Below are positions 34,065 through 43,151 of a stretch of DNA of 64,000 nucleotides, one piece after another. A program made the translations under genes and the position numbers. The stretch covers positions 4,030,001 through 4,094,000 of the forward strand of contig NZ_JADBEF010000001.1 of the NCBI RefSeq assembly GCF_014873535.1, read 5' to 3'. The DNA comes from Nonomuraea africana. Its GTDB lineage: Bacteria > Actinomycetota > Actinomycetes > Streptosporangiales > Streptosporangiaceae. The notes beneath the pieces were generated by a model. The model saw only the letters and a list, made by a program, of their open reading frames with translations, ran no database searches and was not told where the DNA came from. Each line of letters begins with the position of its first letter. Position 1 is the first letter of the stretch.

Positions 34065-36593
34065 TCAGTCCTCCAGCCAGGCCAGCAGCTCCTTCGCGTC
34101 CTCGGCCGCCGGCGAGCACACCTCACCGAGTTTGGCGACCGCCTCCCTGGCACTGTCGATCGCCTCGGCGGTGCGTTCGAGCCCCGACAGGATGCGTGCA
34201 CTGTCGTAGGCGAGGAGCCCGAGCTCCAGGAGGTCGTCTCCGATGACCTCGCGGGCCCGGTCGGCCGCCACCAGCGCCTTCTCTCCCTCACCGCTCCAGT
34301 GCAGCGAAAGAGCGTGGCGCCGGAGCGCCTGCCCCTGCTCGAGCGGGCTGCCCGCCGCCTGGTAGTACCCGGCGGCGATGAGGAAGGTCTCCGCGGCCTC
34401 GGCGTCGCGGTCGAGCCGGTCCAGGACGCGGGCGGCCGAGTCGGCGGCCCTGGCCGCCTGCATCGGGTCCCGGTAGAGCGAGATCAGCGCGGTGAAGTCG
34501 GCCAGCGCGCCCTCGTGGTCGTCGAGCAGGCCGAGGGCGTTGGCGCGGGCCCACTGGGCGGCCGTCCTGTTGTCGAGGTCGTCCGGGTCGAGCAGCGCCA
34601 GGGCCTCCTCGGCGGTCACCGCGGCGTCCATCGGCCTGCCCGTCGCCAGATAGGCGCCGGCCAGGTCCACCCTGGCCAGTGCGGCGTCGCCCTGGCCGCC
34701 GAGCGCGGTGAACAGCGCCACGGCCTCGATGAGGTCCTCCGCCGCCTCCGCGGCGCGGTCCACCATGACCAGCACCTCGCCCCTGGTGGCGTGCGCGACG
34801 GCGCGCAACCCCGCCTCGGTGCGCGGCGCGACGGCCAGCACCTCGCCCAGGGCGCCGAGCAGCTCCTCCAGGTCGCCGCCGTGCCGCTGGATGAGCCGGC
34901 CGTGCAGCAGCGCGGTCCTGGCGAGGGTGAGGACGTCACCCTCGGACCTGAGCGCCTGCCGCGCCGCGCGGGCCGTCTCCACGGCGGCGGGCTCGTCGGC
35001 CTGGAGCTGGGCGAGCAGCGACAGCAGCGTGCCCTCCCTCGCGTCCTTGAGCACGGCGACCGCGTCGTCGGTCCTGCCCGCCGCCGCGTAGGCCTGGGCC
35101 AGCCGCGACAGCGAACCGCTGCGCCTGCTCTCGTCGCCGTGGGCCGTCAGCCACCGGTGAGTCTCCTCCACCAGCGCCAGGTCCTGGGTGAGCAGGCCGA
35201 TCCTGCCGAGCGTGGTCTGCCGCCGCACCTCGTCGCCCGCCTCGGCGTGCCGCTGCGCGGCGCGCTCCCACAGCCGCCTGGCCTCCTCGGGATCTCCCTG
35301 GACGGCCGCGGCCAGCCCGAGCGCGTCCGTGCGCCGCCCGTTCGGCGCGCCGCCGACGGCGTCGTAGCGCTCCCATGCGGCGAAGGCGGTGTCGAGGTCG
35401 CTGCGCCGCCACGCCGCCTCCGCCAGGTCGAGCAGCTCGGCCGGGCTCGCGGCCGCGGGCGGCGCGACGGGCGGGGTGACCGGGATCATCACCCTGCGGG
35501 CGTGCGGGGTCAGCGGCAGGTGATCCACCAGCGGCTCGGCCGCCAGGCGCGCCTCCAGTCTGCGGCTCTGCTCGCCGGTGCCGTTGCGGGCGTCGAAGCG
35601 GGCGGCCAGGTCGCGGGCGTCGCGCTCCAGCTCGGCCCGCAGCCGCTCCAGCGGCACGTCGGCGCCCTCGCGGCGGACGGTCAGCCCGCCGTGCCCGAGG
35701 TCCTCGAGGCGGCGCAGCAGCAGCGCGGCGCAGCCGGCGAAGTGCATGCGGTCGCTGGGCGTGGGCGAGCGGTCGAGGAGCGGCAGCTCGCGCTGGAGGA
35801 TCTCCAGGCCGCGCGTCTCGTTGCCGGTGAGCGCGCAGAACTCCATGTGGTCGCCGAAGTCGTCGACGTAGTTGGCGTCGCCCTGGACCAGCCGGTAGGC
35901 GCGCAGGTGCGCCGCCGCCGCCTCCTCGAGCCGCCCCGTCCGCACGTACGGCAGCAGCAGGTTGCTCAGGATGCCCTGCGGCTGGACATGGCAGGTGAGG
36001 TGTCCGGCGACGACCGGCGCGGCCAGCTCGATGGCCTCCTCGTCGCGGCCCGTCCAGGCAAGGTGCCAGACCTTGCCGCTGGGGTCGCACCCCTCGCAGT
36101 CGGACAGGTCGTCCCGCGGGGTGGTCTGCCACTTGTGGAACCACTCCTCGGCCGCCGCCCTGTCGCCGACGTGCTGGGCGACGTAGGTGCGCTGGGTGTG
36201 GACGGCGTGCAGGCCGTACCCCGCCTCGGCGTAGCGGCGCTCCATCTCCGCCAGCGCGTCGTAGGCGCGCTGGAGCGGGACCTCGGGGAAGCGGCGCATG
36301 TCGCCGGCGATCCACTTGAACTGCCACAGCAGGCTGTAGGTGTGCCAGTCCGACCAGCGTCCGGGGTCGGCGTCGTACTCGGCGACGCTGCGGGAGAAGG
36401 TGGCGAAGGACTTGGCGGGCTCGGCGCCGTACTGGTAGGCCTCCGTCAGCTCGAGCCGCACCTCGAAGGCCAGCTCCCTGTCGTGGGCCGCCGCCTTGAG
36501 CGCCTGTTCGAGCAGGATCGATCGGGCCTCGCCGTACGGCATCTCGCGGGCCCGGTCGAGCATCTCTTCCACATCGGCCATGGGGTCGGCCAT
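34065..36593 (-). CDS. Large tetratricopeptide-repeat protein of the HSP90 operon
   Basis: 842 residues, nearly all alpha-helical with no membrane segments. Residues 1-370 are helical hairpins with DCEGCDPSGKVWHLAW, a Cys-x2-Cys motif that may bind metal. Residues 385-840 hold about ten TPR-like units of roughly 35 residues, for example LDLAEAAWRRSDLDTAFAAWERYDAVGG and QALRRHALSLHWSGEGEKALVAADRARE. I do not recognise a named family. The ATG is 4 bp after the HSP90 stop, so they are translated together. TPR proteins classically bind HSP90 tails, which makes a physical partnership a reasonable inference. Confidence 0.75.
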   Translation of the reverse strand: MADPMADVEEMLDRAREMPYGEARSILLEQALKAAAHDRELAFEVRLELTEAYQYGAEPAKSFATFSRSVAEYDADPGRWSDWHTYSLLWQFKWIAGDMRRFPEVPLQRAYDALAEMERRYAEAGYGLHAVHTQRTYVAQHVGDRAAAEEWFHKWQTTPRDDLSDCEGCDPSGKVWHLAWTGRDEEAIELAAPVVAGHLTCHVQPQGILSNLLLPYVRTGRLEEAAAAHLRAYRLVQGDANYVDDFGDHMEFCALTGNETRGLEILQRELPLLDRSPTPSDRMHFAGCAALLLRRLEDLGHGGLTVRREGADVPLERLRAELERDARDLAARFDARNGTGEQSRRLEARLAAEPLVDHLPLTPHARRVMIPVTPPVAPPAAASPAELLDLAEAAWRRSDLDTAFAAWERYDAVGGAPNGRRTDALGLAAAVQGDPEEARRLWERAAQRHAEAGDEVRRQTTLGRIGLLTQDLALVEETHRWLTAHGDESRRSGSLSRLAQAYAAAGRTDDAVAVLKDAREGTLLSLLAQLQADEPAAVETARAARQALRSEGDVLTLARTALLHGRLIQRHGGDLEELLGALGEVLAVAPRTEAGLRAVAHATRGEVLVMVDRAAEAAEDLIEAVALFTALGGQGDAALARVDLAGAYLATGRPMDAAVTAEEALALLDPDDLDNRTAAQWARANALGLLDDHEGALADFTALISLYRDPMQAARAADSAARVLDRLDRDAEAAETFLIAAGYYQAAGSPLEQGQALRRHALSLHWSGEGEKALVAADRAREVIGDDLLELGLLAYDSARILSGLERTAEAIDSAREAVAKLGEVCSPAAEDAKELLAWLED

Positions 36594-36597
36594 CGGG

Positions 36598-38373
36598 TCA
36601 CTCCTTGCCGAGGACGGCCCAGTCGAGCAGGCCGAGGAACGATCGGTTCAGCGCGGCGGTGTCGGCCGCGCGCAGGGGGTGGTGACCGTGCAGGAGCGCC
36701 ATGCCGTACAGCGCCTCCACGGCGGTGGCGGCCAGCGACAGGTCCTTGAGCAGGACCACGCGGCGCACCAGGGGGTTGCGGTGGTTGAGCACCAGGCGGG
36801 GGCGTTCGGCGGCGACCGTCCGCTCCATGGCGCCCAGCACGTCGGCCCACAGGTCGTCGGCGGCCTCGCGGGCCTCACGCAGCTCGGCCTGGTGCTCGGC
36901 CGCGCGGCTGGTCAGGTAGAGGGCGGGCAGCGAGGCGGGGTCGAAGTCGCGCAGCACCAGCTCGCAGCCGAGCGGGTCGAGGACGCGGGCCGCGGCGGTG
37001 ACGAACGGCCTGGCCGCCAGGTCGGCGCCGGGGTCGACGGGACCGAGGTGGGTGGCCAGCTCGCCAGGGTCGAGGCGGTCGAGGCCCACGTCGGGGTCTA
37101 TGCGGCGCAGGCGCTGCAGGATGTCGCTGTCGTAGACGTAGCCGCCGTTGACCAGGCCGACACCCTGCGCGCCGGACACGGCCGACAGCTGGCGGAACTC
37201 GTCCACGCTGGAGGTGAAGCGGCCCTTCGGGTGGCGGGTCCTGAACTGGGCGAGCGTCATGGGGCCGTCGCTGGTCTCGAACTCGAGCCACCTGTCGACC
37301 AGGCGCAGCATGTCGTCGTCGTGCAGGGCGAGGGCCTTGACGCCGAGGTGGTGCAGGCGCAGGAAGGCGCGCAGCCTGGCCGGGTCGGTCTCGGCCAGCT
37401 TCACCAGCCACTCGCGCAGCTGGCGGCCGAGCTGGTCGCGGGTGTGCTCGAGCAGGTCGTCCTCGTAGAGCGCCTCGCGGCTCGCGGTCGGGCGCAGCTC
37501 ACCGGCGTCGAGCACGCAGCGGGCGAAGAACGCCCAGTCGGGCAGCACGCCCTCGGCGCGCTCGGTGAGCAGCATGCGCTTGAGGTAGACGCGGTGGGTG
37601 GCGCGCGCGGTCGGGTTGGCGGGGCTGGGCAGCACGAACGCGACGCCGGTGAGGCCCGCCTCGGCCACGTCGAGGTCGATCACGTCGAAGGGGGTGAACC
37701 CGAACAGCTGCCTGCCGTACTCCAGCAGCGCGGCCCTGCGGGCGTCTGGGGTGTCGTGCGCGGCCAGCCACGGCGGCCCCTCGACGGTGGTGGCGACGCC
37801 GTTGACGCTCACCCTGCCGGGCAGCAGCGAGCCGTAGAGCGCCGCCAGCTCGGTGACGGTGCGCTCGTCGACCCACTCGGCCGCGTCCCTGCGCGCCCTG
37901 AGCGTGACCGTGGTGCCCGGCTCCTCGCGCTCGGCGGGCGAGAGGGCCACCCGGTAGGTGCCGTCGGACCTGCCGATCCAGCTCACGGTCGGGGCGCCGG
38001 TCACCGATCTGGTCTCGACGTGGATCTCGTCGGCCACCAGGAAGCCCGACAGCAGCCCGATGCCGAACTGGCCGAGGAACTCGTGCCTGGCGAAGCCGAG
38101 CTCGTCGCGCTTGGAGGAACGGCCGATCGTGGCCAGCAGCGTGTGCACCTCGTCCTCGGTCAGGCCGACTCCGTTGTCGTGCACACGCACGAGGCCGGCC
38201 GGGCTGCCCTCGTGGACCTCGATCGCGATCCGGCCCTCGCCCTCCCCGCGCGCGGTGATGGCGTCGGCCGCGTTCTGCAGCAGTTCGCGCACGTAGACGC
38301 GAGGACTGGAGTAGAGGTGGCGGCTCAGGAGGTCGACGACACCTCGCAGATCCACTTGAAAGGCGTTTTCCAC
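36598..38373 (-). CDS. HSP90-family chaperone/ATPase (divergent HtpG)
   Basis: 591 residues from GTG. GHKL ATPase motifs are intact: YVRELLQNAADAI (Mg-binding Asn), VHDNGVGLT and FLGQFGIGLLSGFLVAD (lid). The middle domain keeps PTASREALYEDD, matching the SRE catalytic-Arg motif of HSP90. The C-terminal dimerisation part is divergent. E. coli HtpG is 624 residues, so the domain set is full length. It lies between a hydrolase gene (8-bp gap) and the TPR gene (4-bp gap), a specialised setting and not a housekeeping htpG locus. Confidence 0.85.
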   Translation of the reverse strand: MENAFQVDLRGVVDLLSRHLYSSPRVYVRELLQNAADAITARGEGEGRIAIEVHEGSPAGLVRVHDNGVGLTEDEVHTLLATIGRSSKRDELGFARHEFLGQFGIGLLSGFLVADEIHVETRSVTGAPTVSWIGRSDGTYRVALSPAEREEPGTTVTLRARRDAAEWVDERTVTELAALYGSLLPGRVSVNGVATTVEGPPWLAAHDTPDARRAALLEYGRQLFGFTPFDVIDLDVAEAGLTGVAFVLPSPANPTARATHRVYLKRMLLTERAEGVLPDWAFFARCVLDAGELRPTASREALYEDDLLEHTRDQLGRQLREWLVKLAETDPARLRAFLRLHHLGVKALALHDDDMLRLVDRWLEFETSDGPMTLAQFRTRHPKGRFTSSVDEFRQLSAVSGAQGVGLVNGGYVYDSDILQRLRRIDPDVGLDRLDPGELATHLGPVDPGADLAARPFVTAAARVLDPLGCELVLRDFDPASLPALYLTSRAAEHQAELREAREAADDLWADVLGAMERTVAAERPRLVLNHRNPLVRRVVLLKDLSLAATAVEALYGMALLHGHHPLRAADTAALNRSFLGLLDWAVLGKE

Positions 38374-38381
38374 CCGCGACA

Positions 38382-39191
38382 CTATGCCAGGAATGGGCGC
38401 AGGTGCGGATCTAGTGCCCCGCAGCCCAGGTACTTCTCCACCGTGTGGAAGTCCAGCCAGTCGAGATCGACCAGCGCCTCGGCGTCCACCCCCGTGAAGC
38501 AGCCGCCGAGCCTGGGCGGGATGGCCGCGATGTCGTGCCTGTCGGCGATGTTCACCCAGCGCTTCACGCCCTTGGGCCGCTCGCCCCTGCCGTCGGCCGG
38601 AGCCGGGTACAGGCGCTCGAAGACCACGTTCCGCATGCCGAGCGGGCTGCCGAGGGTGACCAGCAGGTCCACCTCGATGTCCGGGTTGGCGTGGAGGGTC
38701 TCGTAGGCGACGACGCTGCCGAGGGAGTGCGCGACCACGACGCGCGGCGCGCGTCTCCTCAGCACCTCCGCGACGTCCTGACGGCAGCGCTCGCGCCTGG
38801 CCTCGTCGGTGAGGTAGGCGGCCACCTCGGGGCAGAACAGCGCGGCGAAGGCCGCCGCCCTGGTGTCGAGCCTGGCCAGCAGCCAGCCGGTGAACGCCTT
38901 CAGCGCGCCGGTGAAGCTCTCGCCCACCCCGAGTTGCCTGGCCCATTCGACGAAGACCCGCTCCTCCTCGGCGCGCATCTCCGCCACCCGCCCGGCCTTG
39001 CCGTGGTCGTTGAGGTGATGGGCGTAGTACGCCACCTCGGTGAAGGAGAGCCTGGAGTCGCCGCCGAGTCCCGCCGCGAGATAGCGGTCCCACTTGACCC
39101 GCATCGCCTCCGCCGCGCCCGGCACGGACCGGCCGGCCTGGAGGTAGTACTTGTACTTGCCGATGCCGTGCACACCGACGATGCCCACCAT
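38382..39191 (-). CDS. Serine alpha/beta hydrolase of the HSP90-TPR operon
   Basis: 269 residues from ATG 39191, chosen for GGGGAG at 6 bases. N terminus IVGVHGIGKYKYYLQAG supplies the oxyanion-type HGIG motif, and RVVVAHSLGSVVAYETL holds the nucleophile elbow (AHSLG). GSPLGM and a late DRHD region could supply the Asp/His. No signal peptide, so it is cytoplasmic. It may be a lipase, esterase or peptidase. First gene of a three-gene unit with HSP90-like and TPR proteins, which suggests it is the enzymatic output of that system. Confidence 0.72.
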   Translation of the reverse strand: MVGIVGVHGIGKYKYYLQAGRSVPGAAEAMRVKWDRYLAAGLGGDSRLSFTEVAYYAHHLNDHGKAGRVAEMRAEEERVFVEWARQLGVGESFTGALKAFTGWLLARLDTRAAAFAALFCPEVAAYLTDEARRERCRQDVAEVLRRRAPRVVVAHSLGSVVAYETLHANPDIEVDLLVTLGSPLGMRNVVFERLYPAPADGRGERPKGVKRWVNIADRHDIAAIPPRLGGCFTGVDAEALVDLDWLDFHTVEKYLGCGALDPHLRPFLA

Positions 39192-39313
39192 GATCACTCC
39201 CCACGTTTCGGGAAATAGTGCCATCGGCGGCTTGCGGAATGGTTGCAGGGGAAAATTCCGTTGCCGCGGGCATATGTCACCCAGATACGGTTCCGGAGAA
39301 GGAGGTGTTCCGC

Positions 39314-39721
39314 ATGACAGGCTCGTTGATCGTCAACGACTCGATCGCCATTCCGGGCGACGAGCTCGTGTGGCGTTTCTCCCGTTCGTCGGGGCCGGGT
39401 GGTCAGGGGGTGAACACCACCGACAGCCGGGTGGAGCTGCTGTTCGACGTCTCGGCCACCTCGGCGCTGCCCGAGGCGCTGAAGGCGAGGGCGCTGGAGC
39501 GGCTGCCGTCGCCGGTGATCACGGTGGCGGCGTCGGAGTACCGCTCGCAGCTGCGCAACCGTGAGGCCGCCGCGCATCGGCTGGCTCAGCGGGTGCGGGA
39601 GGCCATCGCGCCTCCGCCCAAGCGCCGCCGTCCCACCAAGCCGAGCAGGGGCTCGGTCGAGCGGCGGCTCACGGCCAAGAAGCAGCGCGGCGACGTCAAG
39701 CGGCTGCGCCGCGAGATCTGA
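39314..39721 (+). CDS. arfB: ArfB/YaeJ-like ribosome-rescue peptidyl-tRNA hydrolase
   Basis: 135 residues; GGAGG 8 bases before ATG. Contains SSGPGGQGVNTTDSRVEL, with the GGQ motif that triggers peptidyl-tRNA hydrolysis, and a Lys/Arg-rich C-terminal tail (KRRRPTKPSRGSVERRLTAK) that in ArfB inserts into the empty mRNA channel. It lacks the codon-recognition domains of RF1/RF2. Rescues ribosomes stalled without a stop codon. Divergent from the hydrolase-HSP90-TPR operon by 122 bp. Confidence 0.9.
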   Translation: MTGSLIVNDSIAIPGDELVWRFSRSSGPGGQGVNTTDSRVELLFDVSATSALPEALKARALERLPSPVITVAASEYRSQLRNREAAAHRLAQRVREAIAPPPKRRRPTKPSRGSVERRLTAKKQRGDVKRLRREI

Positions 39722-39725
39722 CCGC

Positions 39726-41642
39726 TCACTCGCGGGGGCGGAAGACGAGGATCAGCACGCGCAGCACCAGGATCGCGCTGATCACCAGCAGGTTGTAGCC
39801 GATCAGCTCGTACAGCGACATCCGTCCGGGGATCACGAAGGGCCCGCCCTCGGTGCCCAGCAGCATCACCGCCATCAGGCCCGCCGTCGCTCCCAGGACC
39901 GTCAGCAGCGCCTGGTGCAGCAGCCCGGTCAGGAAGCGGCGGTCGCGCTCGTCGCCGAGCAGCCGCACGTTCATCGAGAAGCGCCCGTGCTCGGCCGCGC
40001 TGGCGATGCGCTCCACCCGTCTGGGCAGGCGGCGCAGCATCGGCAGCAGGGCGGTGACCTCCTGGGCCACCGCGTCCTTCACGGTGGTGGGGCCGATCTG
40101 CTCGGCCAGGTAGCGGGAGGCGAACGCCCTGGCCTCGCCGATCAGGTTGAAGCCGGGCGACAGCCGCACCAGCGTCCCCTCGAGCGTGGCCAGCGCCCTG
40201 AAGACCGCCGCCACTTCCGGCGGGATCGACAGGCCGTACTCCGAGACGATCCTGAACAGGTCGGTGAACATGGCGGCGCTGTCCATCCCCGGCCCCATGT
40301 GTCTGGCCATGAACTGGCCGAGCGCCCGCTCCAGCGCCGCCTCGTCGATGTCCTCCGGCCTGGGCACGACCTCGAGCAGCGCGTCCGTCACGCCGAGAGG
40401 GTCCTGCCGGTCCATGGCCAGCAGGAAGCGCTGCAGCGCCGCGCGCAGGGAGGCGTCGAGACGGCCGACCGAGCCGAAGTCGAGCAGGCCGACCGAGCCG
40501 TCGGACAGCAGCATGATGTTGCCGGGATGGGGGTCGGCGTGGAAGACGCCGTCGAGCAGGATCTGGCGCAGCAGGCAGTCGAGCAGCGTGCGGGCCAGCG
40601 CCGGGCCCTCGGTGTCGTGCGCGGTGGTCAGCGGCTTGCCCGACAGGCGCTGCATGACGAGCACCTTGTCGGTGCAGAGCGCGAGGTGCGGTGTCGGGTA
40701 GGTCACCGCGCCGCCGCCGGAGGCCGCGACCGCGGCCATGTTGGCCGCCTCGACGCGGAAGTCGAGCTCCTCGCGCAGGGCCACGGCGAATCCGGCCGCC
40801 AGCTCCCTGAGCCCGAGCGAGCGGCCCCATTTGGTCCTGGTCTCCAGCGTGACGGCCAGCCTGGCGACGATGTCGAGGTCCTGGGCGACGACCGCCCCGA
40901 TGCCGGGGCGCTGGACCTTGACGACGACCTCCTCGCCGCTGTGCAGGCGGGCGGCGTGGACCTGGGCGATCGAGGCGGCGGCCAGCGGGGTGCGGTCGAA
41001 GGAGGCGAACGCGTCGAGGTCCACGACCTGGGAGATCTGCTCCCACGGCGCGGGGTTGACGTGGTCCTGCAGCCGCCCGAGCTCGTCGATGAACTCGGGC
41101 GAGAGCAGATCGCGCCTGGTCGACAGCACCTGACCGAGCTTGACGAAGGTGACGCCGCCGTCGTCGAGCGCCTCGCGCAGCGAGCGGGCCAGCCGCGCCC
41201 TGCCGCTCCTGTCGCCGGGGTCGCCGCCCCTTCCCCTCAGGTAGGGGCCGAGGCCGTGCCTGAAGGCGATCCTGGTGATCTGGGAGTAGCGGCGGGCGCG
41301 CGACAGGCGCCCGCGCAGCGACCTGACCAGCTCGATCGGCCCGGGGATCGAGCCCGGCGGCACGAGCGCCTCGCCGATCACCAGGATGACCATGGGGATC
41401 AGCACCACGCACATCGAGACGAGGATCAGCACCCACATCGGCCCGATGCCGGGGTCCTCACGGACGTCGAGGTGCTCGAACGACTGCACCACCGGCGACA
41501 GGAACGGCCCGGCGAGCGCCAGGGCCAGCAGCGCGGCCAGCGCCGTGCGGACCGCGCCGAATCGGACGCCGAGCAGCCGCTGCGCCGCCGTGGCCAGCAG
41601 GAGCAGCGTCACCGCGAGGGGAACGGCGAACATCAAAACCAT
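39726..41642 (-). CDS. ABC1/UbiB (AarF) family atypical kinase
   Basis: 638 residues. N terminus has two to three helices (about 5-95), unlike the usual UbiB with C-terminal helices only, and the C terminus has two more. Family motifs: GVTFVKLGQVLSTRRDLLS (KxGQ), AAASIAQVHAARL (A-rich loop), VVKVQRPG (lysine), HADPHPGNIMLL (catalytic) and GLLDFGSVGRL (metal-binding DFG). Predicted role in isoprenoid-quinone or lipid homeostasis at the membrane. Follows the desaturase gene by 7 bp and is probably co-transcribed with it. Convergent with arfB. Confidence 0.88.
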   Translation of the reverse strand: MVLMFAVPLAVTLLLLATAAQRLLGVRFGAVRTALAALLALALAGPFLSPVVQSFEHLDVREDPGIGPMWVLILVSMCVVLIPMVILVIGEALVPPGSIPGPIELVRSLRGRLSRARRYSQITRIAFRHGLGPYLRGRGGDPGDRSGRARLARSLREALDDGGVTFVKLGQVLSTRRDLLSPEFIDELGRLQDHVNPAPWEQISQVVDLDAFASFDRTPLAAASIAQVHAARLHSGEEVVVKVQRPGIGAVVAQDLDIVARLAVTLETRTKWGRSLGLRELAAGFAVALREELDFRVEAANMAAVAASGGGAVTYPTPHLALCTDKVLVMQRLSGKPLTTAHDTEGPALARTLLDCLLRQILLDGVFHADPHPGNIMLLSDGSVGLLDFGSVGRLDASLRAALQRFLLAMDRQDPLGVTDALLEVVPRPEDIDEAALERALGQFMARHMGPGMDSAAMFTDLFRIVSEYGLSIPPEVAAVFRALATLEGTLVRLSPGFNLIGEARAFASRYLAEQIGPTTVKDAVAQEVTALLPMLRRLPRRVERIASAAEHGRFSMNVRLLGDERDRRFLTGLLHQALLTVLGATAGLMAVMLLGTEGGPFVIPGRMSLYELIGYNLLVISAILVLRVLILVFRPRE

Positions 41643-41649
41643 TCGGAGA

Positions 41650-42579
41650 TCATCGCATGGCGGCGGCGCGCGCCCTGCGCTCCTCCCTGCGCTCGACGAA
41701 CCTGGTGGCCGTGGCCTCGGTCTTCTCGAGGAAGGCGGCCAGCTCGTCGCGGGCCTTCGCGCCGTCGCCGTCGAGGTCGGTCTTGTCGAAGACCGCCCAC
41801 TGGCGCAGCACCGGCATGAGGACGTCGTCGAGGTGCAGGCGCAGGTCGTAGATGCCCTCGTGGGCGATGATCATCGCCTTGCGGGTGAAGCCCTCGATCG
41901 TGGAGCCGGGCATCTGGAAGGTCGTCACGACGTCGGTGACAGCGCGCATCGTCTGGTTCGGGTCGAGCTCGAAGGCCGCCTTGAGCAGGTTGCGGTAGAA
42001 GAGCATGTGGAGGTTCTCGTCGGCGGCGATCTTGGCGAGCAGCCGCTCGCAGGTGGGGTCGCCGGAGGCCCTGCCGGTGTTGCGGTGCGAGATTCGGGTG
42101 GCCAGCTCCTGGAAGGAGACGTAGGCCAGCTGCTGGAGCATGGTGCCGTACTCGGTCTGGAAGCCGCCCTCCATGTGGACCATGCGGGCGCGCTCCAGCG
42201 CGACGGGGTCCACGGCGCGCGAGACGGTCAGGTAGTCGCGGATGGCGACGCCGTGCCTGCCCTCCTCGGCGGTCCAGCGGCCCACCCAGGTGCCCCACGC
42301 GCCGTCGCGGCCGAAGGTGGTGGCGATCTCGTGGTGGTAGCTGGGGAGGTTGTCCTCGGTAAGCAGGTTGACGATGAGCGAGATGCGGGCCGCCTCGGGG
42401 ATGGTCGAGTCGGACTCCTGCCAGGCGTCGCCCTCGAAGATGCCGTCGAAGTTGCGGCCCTCGCTCCACGGGATGTACTCGTGCGGGAACCACTCCTTGG
42501 CCACCTTGAGGTGGCGGTCGAGCTCGCCCGCCACCACGGGCTCCAGCTCGTGCAGGAGTTCGGTCTGACTCATCACCAT
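41650..42579 (-). CDS. Acyl-ACP desaturase (di-iron, DesA-like)
   Basis: 309 residues; ATG 42579 fits AGGAG about 9 bases upstream, with other ATGs nearby. Di-iron ligands appear in TEDNLPSYHHE, WTAEEGRHG and AADENLHMLFYR, the two ExxH-type pairs of soluble acyl-ACP desaturases. It introduces a double bond into acyl chains bound to ACP, using O2 and reduced ferredoxin. In mycobacteria DesA1/DesA2 feed long-chain lipid synthesis; here it probably adjusts membrane fluidity. A possible iron box lies in the upstream gap. Confidence 0.9.
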   Translation of the reverse strand: MVMSQTELLHELEPVVAGELDRHLKVAKEWFPHEYIPWSEGRNFDGIFEGDAWQESDSTIPEAARISLIVNLLTEDNLPSYHHEIATTFGRDGAWGTWVGRWTAEEGRHGVAIRDYLTVSRAVDPVALERARMVHMEGGFQTEYGTMLQQLAYVSFQELATRISHRNTGRASGDPTCERLLAKIAADENLHMLFYRNLLKAAFELDPNQTMRAVTDVVTTFQMPGSTIEGFTRKAMIIAHEGIYDLRLHLDDVLMPVLRQWAVFDKTDLDGDGAKARDELAAFLEKTEATATRFVERREERRARAAAMR

Positions 42580-42608
42580 AAAGATCATCTCCTTCAAGCT
42601 ACGCAACC

Positions 42609-42627
42609 GTAAGTTAGGCTACCTCAG
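42609..42627. promoter_or_regulatory. Weak iron-box-like sequence (IdeR/DtxR type)
   Basis: The 19-bp site with core GTTAGGCTA matches the consensus TTAGGTTAGGCTAACCTAA at 13 of 19 positions. It sits between divergent desaturase and NUDIX genes. The left half is better than the right, so function is doubtful. Confidence 0.3.
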
Positions 42628-42644
42628 GGAGATGGGGAGTCATT

Positions 42645-43094
42645 ATGCGACCGAGTGTCCGAGGTGTCCTGCTCGATGACGACGAGCGCCTCGTCGTCTT
42701 CCGGCGGACCGTCCCCGGCCGACGGCTGTACTGGTCGGTGCCGGGCGGGCACGTCGAGCCGGGAGACGCGAGCCTGGAGCACACCCTGCACAGGGAGCTG
42801 CTGGAGGAACTGGGCGCGGTCGTCTCCGCCGTCACGCCGCTGACCACCCTGTCCTACGCCTACCAGGGCGCGGTGAAGACCCAGCACGTGTACGGCTGCC
42901 GCCTGGTCTCCATGGACCCCGCCCTGCGCCACGGTCCCGAGTGGGACGACCCCACACGGGGCGTCTACGAGGTCGAGCGGCTGAGGCTCGACCCCGCCGA
43001 GATCACCTCCCGGCACCTGGTGCCCGAGGCGCTGGGCGCCTACCTGGCCGAGCACATCACCTCGCTGCCCCGCCTCATACATCGATCGAAGTAG
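42645..43094 (+). CDS. NUDIX hydrolase
   Basis: 149 residues; GGGGAG 8 bases before ATG. The NUDIX helix reads GGHVEPGDASLEHTLHRELL then EELGA. The catalytic EExG part is present; the first Glu is replaced by Asp and the spacing to RE is one residue longer than the classical box. It would hydrolyse a nucleoside diphosphate linked to some X. Substrate not predictable. Divergent from the desaturase with a 65-bp gap. Confidence 0.82.
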   Translation: MRPSVRGVLLDDDERLVVFRRTVPGRRLYWSVPGGHVEPGDASLEHTLHRELLEELGAVVSAVTPLTTLSYAYQGAVKTQHVYGCRLVSMDPALRHGPEWDDPTRGVYEVERLRLDPAEITSRHLVPEALGAYLAEHITSLPRLIHRSK

Positions 43095-43151
43095 TCAGGT
43101 CACCGCACGGGGAGGACGACGCCGAGCGCCGCTCTCGTTAACGTACGCGGC

